The notes under the pieces were generated by a model. The model was not told where the DNA came from. It saw only the letters and a program-made list of their open reading frames with translations, and did no database searches. DNA of 39,081 nucleotides from Marseilla massiliensis (GTDB taxonomy: Bacteria > Bacteroidota > Bacteroidia > Bacteroidales > Bacteroidaceae). Positions 1 through 6,401 of the stretch are shown here, piece by piece (within the stretch, counting starts at the first letter, position 1; every line of letters begins with the position of its first letter). Both the position numbers and the translations under genes were made by a program. The stretch covers positions 1 through 39,081 of the forward strand of contig NZ_JACJJG010000022.1 in the NCBI RefSeq assembly GCF_016899855.1, written 5' to 3'.

Positions 1-45
1 CGGGGTAAGATAATTCATATGTGGTCATTGTTTATGTTTTAAGTA

Positions 46-234
46 GTTAAGTAGTTAGGGAGTAAAGGAGTTAAGACGAATGTTTTGTTTAATGAATAAT
101 TAATAATGAACAATGAATAATCACGTTTGCCTGTTCCGGTAATGGATTTTTCATTCTTCATTTTTTACTTTCTGCTTTTCATTTAACAGAGCATTTGTCT
201 TAACTCCTTTACTCCTTAACTCCTTAACTACTGT
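46..234. repeat. Inverted pair of 8-bp-period degenerate repeats
   Basis: The left arm (about 46-84) and right arm (about 193-234) are near-reverse complements built from 8-bp units such as ttaactcc, tttactcc and ttaactac. An AT-rich spacer full of aatgaataa-like words lies between them. The right arm reaches the TAG stop of the neighbouring methyltransferase gene (228-230). The same arm reappears at the right end of the window. It could fold at the 3' end of the transcript; its function is unknown. Confidence 0.75.
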
Positions 235-1250
235 AGATTATTACTGCTGTTATTCCATCTCTCCACCTCGTCGAAAAAGGCGTCGATGTTTGCCAGTGGA
301 GTGTGCGGCGGAGTGTCGCAGCCGCTGGATATGACGAAGTTATGGAATCCCTCCATGCGCTCCAGCAGTTCTCTTGTGGCGCGGCGCATACCTTCCGGGG
401 TGGCGTCCTTGAACAGCGATACGGGGTCGAGGTTACCCATCGAGAGCGCCGTTGCCGGCACGTCGCGCGTTACCTCGGCCATGTCGCACTTGTTGCCGAA
501 GTGGTATGCGGCGGCTCCCGTTGCCGTCATGGCGTGGGTACACTGTCCCGTGTTGCCGCAGTTATGCAGCACTACGGCAAAAGTGTCGTCCTGTACGGCC
601 TCCACCACGCGCCTTACGTACACCGAGGAGAAGGCCATGCAGTCGTCGTCCGACAGCAGTCCGGCCGCCGGTTCGGCCATGACGACGCCAGCCGTGCCCG
701 CCTCTTTCAGCGCGATGCAGTATTTCAGGATGAAGTCCGTACACTTGTCGAGCAGCTCGCGTGCGGCGTCGGGCCGCTCGATGATGAGCATCATTATCTC
801 CGACATGTCGTAGAGCCTGCCCGCCAGCGAGAACGGCCCTATGCATCCGGCCAGCACGGGGCGGTCGGTTATGCGCCGCGCTGCCGCCATGTTGGCCCTG
901 ATGTACTCCGGCACGCGCCCCGCGCGCAGCGATGGCACCCGCAGTCCGCCGATGTCTTCAGGACCGTTGAGCAGGTGGCTGCGCACTGCCGGCACCTCGT
1001 CGGGCTCGAACACGATGTCGGCGCCGAAGGCCTCGGCCTCGACCGTGAGGTCCATTATTACCGTAGCGGCAGCCGTAGGATACCTCTCGGCCACGGCGCA
1101 TACCGCGTCGGCATGCACAAGTCCGTCGGTCACGGCGTCAACTACGCGTTTCCCGATGATTTCTATTCCCGGATGAGTCATTATCGGCACGGCTGCCACG
1201 GGGCGGCCGGCGATGAGCGAGCGCATCCATTCAGTGATGTTAGTTGTCAT
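228..1250 (-). CDS. UroD/MtaA-type zinc methyltransferase (340 aa)
   Basis: This is a uroporphyrinogen-decarboxylase-fold protein of the MtaA/MtbA/CmuA corrinoid methyltransferase group rather than a haem-pathway HemE. The zinc ligands expected for methylcobamide methyltransferases are visible: His229 and Cys231 in LHNCGNT, and Cys311 in SSGCDTPP. The ATG at 1250 is preferred over one 24 codons upstream because the family-like start MTTNITEWMRSLIAGRPV begins there and the extension is low-complexity. There is no signal peptide, so it is cytoplasmic. It follows the symporter gene by 101 bp and is probably the last gene of the same operon. By family it moves a methyl group between a corrinoid protein and a thiol; both substrates are inferred. 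Its likely partner is the corrinoid domain of the 3161-6256 fusion. Confidence 0.85.
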   Translation of the reverse strand: MTTNITEWMRSLIAGRPVAAVPIMTHPGIEIIGKRVVDAVTDGLVHADAVCAVAERYPTAAATVIMDLTVEAEAFGADIVFEPDEVPAVRSHLLNGPEDIGGLRVPSLRAGRVPEYIRANMAAARRITDRPVLAGCIGPFSLAGRLYDMSEIMMLIIERPDAARELLDKCTDFILKYCIALKEAGTAGVVMAEPAAGLLSDDDCMAFSSVYVRRVVEAVQDDTFAVVLHNCGNTGQCTHAMTATGAAAYHFGNKCDMAEVTRDVPATALSMGNLDPVSLFKDATPEGMRRATRELLERMEGFHNFVISSGCDTPPHTPLANIDAFFDEVERWNNSSNNLQ

Positions 1251-1351
1251 ATTTCGATGTATTGTTTGACTGTAGGCGTGCCGTCGGGCGCCGGCTGCGG
1301 CTGTCGTGGAAAGGCAGGTCACGTCAGACGGCGGCCTTACGGCGCGTACTT

Positions 1352-2950
1352 TTAGTTAAAGAACACGTATAGCGCTATCATTACGATGGCCAGCAGCGTC
1401 CAGCTTACTATCACGTCGCGCTTCGGGCGCTCCCTGAGTACGGTAACCTTTGGCTCTTCCGTGGCGGCCTTGTTACACAGGCTGACGATTACCATCTCGG
1501 CAATAAGCACCACGAAGATGTAGAACGAGAGCATCATGAAGTGTATGTGGTCGGCCGCTCCGGGTATTACCCAGAGGTAGAGAATGCCCGTTCCGATACT
1601 GAATATGGTGCCGAAGGTGAGCGTGATGTTGGCCGCCAGCGTGGTGCATCGCTTCCAGAACACGCCCATTACGAACACTGCTGCCATTGGCGGGGCGATG
1701 AAGCTGAGCACCGACTGGAACACGTTAAAGAGGTTCATGCCCTTAATGTTGTCAACGGCGACGGTTATCACTATCGACACCAGCGCTCCGATGATGGTCA
1801 CAATCTGTCCCGTGCGGGCTATCTCGGCCTGTGTGGCGTTGGGTCGGATGTTCTTCACGTAGATGTCCATCGTGAATACGGTGCTCAGGGCGTTAAGGGC
1901 GGAGCCGATGGTGCTTATCAGCGCGGCGGTGAGCACTGCCAGAACGAGGCCCACCATGCCTACGGGGAAGAGGCTTGACACGAGCGTCATGTAGGCGTTG
2001 TCGGGGTCGATGGTAGCGTTTCCGAAGAAACCTGTCTTCAACAACGCGAAGCATACTATGCCGGGAACGATGTAGATGGCCACGTCGAGGATTTTAAGCC
2101 AGCCCGTGAAGTTGGCCCCGCGCTGTCCCTCGCTAAGGTTCTTTGCAGCCAGCACGGGCTGAACCATAGACTGGTCGGTGCACCAGAACCACAGGCCCGA
2201 TATGGGATAGCCCAGCAGGATGGGCAGCCAGGGGAAGTCCTTGTCCGTGTTCGGCTGAAAGAGTTTCCAGTATTCTGACGGCACGATGTCGGGATTCGCC
2301 AGCACGGCTATGCCTCCCGTAAACGAGTCGCCGCCCAAGCGGTATATTCCCATGAACGTAAGCGTGGCCGATACGACGATGAGCAGCACCATCTGGTACA
2401 CGTTGGTGTAGGCCACGGCCTTGAGTCCGCCGAGCATGGTGAAGAACGCCGAGATGGCCAGAAGCATGAAAGCCGACATCCACATTGGTATGCCGAACAC
2501 CTGGCGGATGATTATGCCGCCGGCGAAAAGGGTCAGCGCGAGCCACGATATGAGGATGGTCACGATGGTGTACCAGGCCAGCATGTTGCGCGTTGACTGC
2601 CCGAAGCGCAGGCCCATGAACTCTGGCAGCGTCGATACGCGGCTGCCCAGGTAGCGCGGGGCGAAGACAAAGGCCAGCAGGGCTATGAACACGAAGGCGT
2701 ACCAGGCGTAGTTGCCCGACACGATGCCCGTGGTGAAGCCGGCGCTTGCCGACGCGATGAGCATTGACGGGCCGACGTTGGTGCCCCACATGGAGAAGCC
2801 TATGTGGTGCCAGCGCAGCGAGTTGCCCGCCAGGAACTTGCCGCTGCCCTTCTTGCTCTTTGAACTTGCCCATACGCCTATCAGCAGAAGGATTACGAAA
2901 TAGGCGGCAAGGATGGCCCAGTCGAGGGCGTGTAATGATTGTGTTGTCAT
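1352..2950 (-). CDS. Sodium:solute symporter, SSS (SLC5) family (532 aa)
   Basis: An integral membrane protein with about 13-14 hydrophobic segments and the length usual for SSS transporters. It starts MTTQSLHALDWAILAAYFVI, continues with the WHHIGFSMWGTNVGPSMLIA stretch, and has the conserved LGGLKAVAYTNVYQM loop of the family. It probably takes up a small solute with Na+. It sits between two genes for UroD-type methyltransferase proteins on the same strand, 210 bp downstream of the fusion gene and 101 bp upstream of the single-domain enzyme. Its substrate may therefore be the methyl donor or the sugar that carries it, but sequence alone does not show this. A TACCTTTG -7 box lies about 160 bp upstream, so it may have an extra promoter. 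Confidence 0.9.
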   Translation of the reverse strand: MTTQSLHALDWAILAAYFVILLLIGVWASSKSKKGSGKFLAGNSLRWHHIGFSMWGTNVGPSMLIASASAGFTTGIVSGNYAWYAFVFIALLAFVFAPRYLGSRVSTLPEFMGLRFGQSTRNMLAWYTIVTILISWLALTLFAGGIIIRQVFGIPMWMSAFMLLAISAFFTMLGGLKAVAYTNVYQMVLLIVVSATLTFMGIYRLGGDSFTGGIAVLANPDIVPSEYWKLFQPNTDKDFPWLPILLGYPISGLWFWCTDQSMVQPVLAAKNLSEGQRGANFTGWLKILDVAIYIVPGIVCFALLKTGFFGNATIDPDNAYMTLVSSLFPVGMVGLVLAVLTAALISTIGSALNALSTVFTMDIYVKNIRPNATQAEIARTGQIVTIIGALVSIVITVAVDNIKGMNLFNVFQSVLSFIAPPMAAVFVMGVFWKRCTTLAANITLTFGTIFSIGTGILYLWVIPGAADHIHFMMLSFYIFVVLIAEMVIVSLCNKAATEEPKVTVLRERPKRDVIVSWTLLAIVMIALYVFFN

Positions 2951-2980
2951 GGAATTATTCTTTAAAATATTGTTTTATTC

Positions 2981-3166
2981 TGTAGTTAAAGGAGTTAAAG
3001 TAGTTATCACTCGCTTTCGCTCGTTCAGTAGTTAAAGTCATTACCCCCGCCGTGATAAGGCATATTGTTGCCGTTGCAGGCATTATATGTTTTATGTCAC
3101 GATAGCTGCAAAGGTATTGACTTTAACTACTCTAACTACTTTTAACTACTTTAACTACTTCTATTT
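2981..3166. repeat. Inverted 9-bp-period TTAACTACT repeats
   Basis: Degenerate tandem units of the type gtagttaaa occupy about 2981-3041, and their reverse complements (ttaactact) occupy about 3118-3166. A 14-bp perfect inverted pair lies at 3027-3040 and 3118-3131. The array runs into the stop codon region of the fusion gene (3161-3163) and fills the gap to the symporter gene. Confidence 0.75.
3109..3116 (-). promoter_or_regulatory. Possible -7 box for the symporter gene
   Basis: On the minus strand this reads TACCTTTG, matching the Bacteroidota TAnnTTTG consensus. No TTTG is found at the proper -33 distance; the TTAACTACT repeat occupies that place. It would give a leader of about 150 nt before the start at 2950. 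Confidence 0.35.
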
Positions 3167-6100
3167 ACCTAATAAAATCTTCGCCACCTTCACCGCTTCG
3201 TTGGCGTTGTCGCTGTATCCGTCGGCTCCGATTTCCTCGGCGAAGGCCTGGCTGACGGGCGCGCCGCCCACCATTATCTTCACCTTGTCGCGCAGACCGG
3301 CGTCCTCGATGGCGCGGATTACGTCCTTCATGTAGGTCATTGTGGTGGTCAGCAGGGCCGACATGCACAGAATGTCGGCGTGGTACGACTTCACCGCCTC
3401 CACGAACTTGTCGCTCGGAACGTCTATTCCGATGTTGTCGACCTCGAAGCCGCTGCCCTCGAGCATTGACGCAACGAGGTTCTTGCCGATGTCGTGCAGG
3501 TCGCCCTTCACCGTGCCGATTACCACACGGCCGATGGTTGTCGACGCGCTGCCAGCCAACATGGGCTTCAGCAGTTCGAGCGCGGCCTTCATGGCGCGGC
3601 CCGCCATGAGCAGCTGGGGCACGAAGGCCTTGCCGTCCTGGAAGCGCTGGCCCACCTCGCCCATGGCGCGTATCATCTGGCCGTTGATTATGTCCTGCGG
3701 AGCGGCGCCCTCGGCAAGTGCCGCGCGGGTGGCCTCTACGCACTGGTCGGCCTTGCCCTTGAGTATGGCGTCAAAGATGGCGTCGGCGCTTGACGGCGCA
3801 GGGGTTTGTCCGCCGTTTTGCGAAAGGCCGTCTTTTGCGGTGTCATTGACGGTCTTTTGGCCTGTGAAAGACGGTCTTTCGGAAGGCGAAAGATGGCCTT
3901 TTGCAACGCCTTGACTGTCAGACTGTTGCGCAGCTGAGTCCTTGTCAGCTCGTCTGCTTGTCAGCTCGTCAACTTGTCTGCTCGTCTGCTTGTATATTGA
4001 ATGGGTAGAGAGGCGCAGTCCCTTGATAGGTTCCACCATCTCGGCCAGGCGCCGTATGTGGGCGTCCGTGGTGCCGCAGCAGCCTCCGATGATGTCGGTC
4101 ACGTGGCGTTCGGCAATGCTCCACATCGCTGCCTGCGTCATTTCGGGCGTCATGGGGTATCTGCCAGAGGCGTCGGGCTTGCCTGCGTTGGGGTAGAGCG
4201 ATATGAGGTAACCGGTACGTGAACCGAGCCTCTCGAGCACGGGCACGGCCGTCAGCGGGTCGGGACAGCAGTTTACGCCTACCGACAGGATGTCGTCGCC
4301 GGCCACGCTGTCGATAAACTGCTCTACAGATTGCCCCAGCATGTTTACGCCGTCGCCGTTAACGTTGGTGAAGCTGAGCATTATCGGAACGTTTCTGCCG
4401 GCCTTGCGTGCGGCGTTGCGTGCCGCTTCGACAGCCGCGCGGGCGTTCTCGATGTCGAAGATCGTCTCTATCAGTATCACGTCTACGCCGCCTTCAATCA
4501 GCGCCTCAGCCTGTTCGGCGTAGGCTTCGGTCAGCGTGCTGTAGCCGAATGCGTGCCATCCGGGCTGCGTAGTGTCGGTAGCCAGTGAGCAGGCCTTGTT
4601 CGTCGGCCCCATCGAACCGGCCACGAAGCGCGGCTTTTCGGGCGTCTTGGCCGTGTATTCGTCGGCCGCGCGCCGTGCCAGTCGGCATGCTTCGAGGTTC
4701 ATTTCACGGCAATACTCCTCCAGACGGTAGTCGGCCATCGACACACGTTGTGCGTTGAACGTGTTTGTCTCGATGATGTCGGCGCCGGCGTCGAGGTACA
4801 TCCTGTGGATGTCAAGCACGATGTCGGGGCGCGTAAGGCTGAGCAGGTCGTTGCAACCGAGCACGTCAACGGGGTGGTTGGCGAAGCGCTCGCCGCGGAA
4901 GTCTTGCTCAGACAGCCTCCTGGCTTGTATCATCGTGCCCATTGCGCCGTCAAGAATGAGCAGGCGCTCCCGGGCAATCTCCTTGAGGCTTGGCCTATCA
5001 GGCTCATTGGTTTTATTAGCCTTATTGGCCGAATTAGCCTGATGGGCCTTGTTGGAGAGGGCGGCAAACTTGCGCTCGGCCTCGTCTATTATTCTGTTTA
5101 CGGCCTGGTCGTCGCTCAGGTCGTCAAGGTTTATGACTTGTCTGCTTGTCTGCTTGTCTGCTGAAGAACTTGTTTGCTGAAGAACTTGTCTGCTATCAGA
5201 CTGGTATTCCTCGACTATGCGCATGGCTTTCTCCACCTCGTCCTCGTTGTGGAAGTCCATTTCCAGGTGCACGCCGTCGCCTCCGATGTTGTCAAGCAGC
5301 GGCCGCAGCTCGTCAAGCGTTACCCAGCAGGCCATTATGCTCTTGCCTGCGGCCAGGATTTTACGGTACAGGTCGTACCACTTCGGCGACCCACCCTGCG
5401 GCTCGCCGACGCCCGGCGTCCACTGAATGGCGTTCAGCTCTTCTATCTCGAGCAGCGCCGGCAGGTGGTGCAGCGCGCCCACGCCGTCGAGATGGTACAG
5501 CGTGTAGTCAATCTTCTGGCACTGCTGGCGTATGAACGGCTGCACGAAGCGGCGGTAGTCGTCAACGCTTATCATCGTGGATATGTCGCTTTGCAGCTTA
5601 CTCATCTTGCCCGGAGCCCACGAAGAGAAGTAGCAGAAAGCCATTTCGTCGCCCTCGCGGATGATGTCGTACAGCTCGTCGAACACTTTGAAGTAAATGT
5701 CGTTAATCTGTTGCATCTGATGCTCCAGCACGTCGGGCTGTGTCACCGTGTCCATCAGCACCTTGTCGGTGCCTTTCAGGGCGGCAAGCACGTCCATGCC
5801 CTCCATCAGGTCGGGCATACCAACGTAGTAGTTGCCCTTCGCCTTCTCCTTGCACGCTTTCAGCAAAGCCTTGTGCAGCAGGTAGTTTGGGTGCTCGGGG
5901 TTAAATGTTATGTCGTCTTTGAACTGCGGGTCGGGGTGTATCCAGATGGTATCTTCGCCCCCTTCGAACACTCCTCCGAGTATTGCGGCCAGCGAGCCGG
6001 GGCCCAACTGCGTGTTGGCAACGGGAAGCATGTCGGCCTTAAGACAGCTGTGCGCCACGTACCAGTCAAGGTATTCGGCACGCCATTCGGGGTCGAACCA

Positions 6101-6256
6101 TTTTTGGTTGAGGTCTTTCGGCGCTGGTGGCGCGGGCACGTCGGCGTGCGGTTTGACGCCTTCCTGGAAGTGTTCCCACATGTTCAGGATAATGCCTTTA
6201 TGGTTCCACCAGTTTATGTATCGTTGTTTGGTCTCTTCAAGGTTAGTCTTCCACAT
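3161..6256 (-). CDS. Fused UroD-like methyltransferase / homocysteine S-methyltransferase / corrinoid-binding protein (1031 aa)
   Basis: Three catalytic or cofactor units are joined in one chain. Residues 1-350 are a UroD/CmuA-like methyltransferase domain; where zinc homologues have HxC it has HLD (255-257), and no later cysteine replaces the missing ligand. Residues about 423-747 are a MetH-type homocysteine S-methyltransferase with the zinc cysteines Cys663 (GVNC) and Cys726/Cys727 (GGCCGT). Residues about 824-1031 are a helical cap plus B12-binding domain with the base-off motif DLHDIG (His921 as cobalt ligand). The pterin-binding and SAM-dependent reactivation domains of MetH are absent. 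By family logic, methyl would pass from an unknown donor to the corrinoid and then to homocysteine, making methionine without methyl-folate. The linkers (351-422 and 752-823) are made of short-period repeats. No cobalamin riboswitch was recognised upstream. Confidence 0.88.
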   Translation of the reverse strand: MWKTNLEETKQRYINWWNHKGIILNMWEHFQEGVKPHADVPAPPAPKDLNQKWFDPEWRAEYLDWYVAHSCLKADMLPVANTQLGPGSLAAILGGVFEGGEDTIWIHPDPQFKDDITFNPEHPNYLLHKALLKACKEKAKGNYYVGMPDLMEGMDVLAALKGTDKVLMDTVTQPDVLEHQMQQINDIYFKVFDELYDIIREGDEMAFCYFSSWAPGKMSKLQSDISTMISVDDYRRFVQPFIRQQCQKIDYTLYHLDGVGALHHLPALLEIEELNAIQWTPGVGEPQGGSPKWYDLYRKILAAGKSIMACWVTLDELRPLLDNIGGDGVHLEMDFHNEDEVEKAMRIVEEYQSDSRQVLQQTSSSADKQTSRQVINLDDLSDDQAVNRIIDEAERKFAALSNKAHQANSANKANKTNEPDRPSLKEIARERLLILDGAMGTMIQARRLSEQDFRGERFANHPVDVLGCNDLLSLTRPDIVLDIHRMYLDAGADIIETNTFNAQRVSMADYRLEEYCREMNLEACRLARRAADEYTAKTPEKPRFVAGSMGPTNKACSLATDTTQPGWHAFGYSTLTEAYAEQAEALIEGGVDVILIETIFDIENARAAVEAARNAARKAGRNVPIMLSFTNVNGDGVNMLGQSVEQFIDSVAGDDILSVGVNCCPDPLTAVPVLERLGSRTGYLISLYPNAGKPDASGRYPMTPEMTQAAMWSIAERHVTDIIGGCCGTTDAHIRRLAEMVEPIKGLRLSTHSIYKQTSRQVDELTSRRADKDSAAQQSDSQGVAKGHLSPSERPSFTGQKTVNDTAKDGLSQNGGQTPAPSSADAIFDAILKGKADQCVEATRAALAEGAAPQDIINGQMIRAMGEVGQRFQDGKAFVPQLLMAGRAMKAALELLKPMLAGSASTTIGRVVIGTVKGDLHDIGKNLVASMLEGSGFEVDNIGIDVPSDKFVEAVKSYHADILCMSALLTTTMTYMKDVIRAIEDAGLRDKVKIMVGGAPVSQAFAEEIGADGYSDNANEAVKVAKILLGK
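3817..3906. repeat. AAAGRCSGYCTTT palindrome array inside a coding sequence
   Basis: Four modules resembling gaaaggccgtcttttgc and gaaagacggtctttcgg follow each other at about 22-bp spacing. The same array type is intergenic at 10872, 17129, 24374, 30507 and 37174. Here it is translated in frame as roughly residues 784-813 of the methyltransferase fusion. Confidence 0.8.
3941..3996. repeat. Seven-unit 8-bp-period repeat in linker 2
   Basis: The plus strand divides exactly into seven 8-mers: cttgtcag, ctcgtctg, cttgtcag, ctcgtcaa, cttgtctg, ctcgtctg, cttgtata. It encodes the KQTSRQVDELTSRRADK stretch between the homocysteine methyltransferase and corrinoid domains of the fusion. Confidence 0.85.
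4995..5057. repeat. Seven-unit 9-bp-period repeat in linker 1
   Basis: The plus strand divides into 9-mers such as ttattagcc, ttattggcc, gaattagcc and tgatgggcc. Being a multiple of three, they encode a tripeptide-like series (NKA, HQA, NSA, NKA, NKT, NEP) just before the homocysteine methyltransferase domain. Confidence 0.85.
5137..5192. repeat. Seven-unit 8-bp-period repeat in linker 1
   Basis: Seven 8-mers: cttgtctg three times, then ctgaagaa, cttgtttg, ctgaagaa, cttgtctg. The unit is the same family as in linker 2 (3941-3996). It encodes the Q/S/T-rich segment right after the UroD-like domain. Eight is not a multiple of three, so gain or loss of one unit would shift the frame. Confidence 0.85.
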
Positions 6257-6270
6257 ATTTAATTATGAGT

Positions 6271-6378
6271 TAAGAATTAAGAAAATATGACTCTAGAAAT
6301 TAAGAATTAAGAGTTAAGAATTAAGAAAATGTGCTTTGTTGGTTGTACATCCTCAAAGTCATATTTTCTTAATTCTTA
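6271..6378. repeat. 22-bp perfect inverted repeat plus 7-bp-period AT repeats
   Basis: Positions 6271-6292 and 6357-6378 are perfect reverse complements. The arms and the inner flanks contain 7-bp units such as ttaagaa and ttaagag. The element fills most of the 145-bp gap between the GH31 gene and the fusion gene and could form a long hairpin in their shared transcript. No promoter match was found in this gap. Confidence 0.85.
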
Positions 6379-6401
6379 ATTCTTAACTCTTAATTCTTAA
6401 C

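Noticed and set aside
228..1250. Uroporphyrinogen decarboxylase (HemE) of haem synthesis
   Set aside because: The HxC and later Cys zinc ligands and the neighbouring corrinoid fusion fit the MtaA/CmuA methyltransferase branch instead.
3941..5192. CRISPR-like interpretation of the linker repeats
   Set aside because: The units are 8-9 bp, degenerate, without spacers, and lie inside a reading frame.
5174..6262. 362-codon open frame on the plus strand opposite the methyltransferase fusion
   Set aside because: It is antisense to a clear protein with conserved motifs, has no recognisable domain, and is explained by GC-rich codon structure.
6257..6401. Cobalamin riboswitch before the corrinoid fusion
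   Set aside because: The gap is an AT-rich inverted repeat; I see no B12-box-like sequence.
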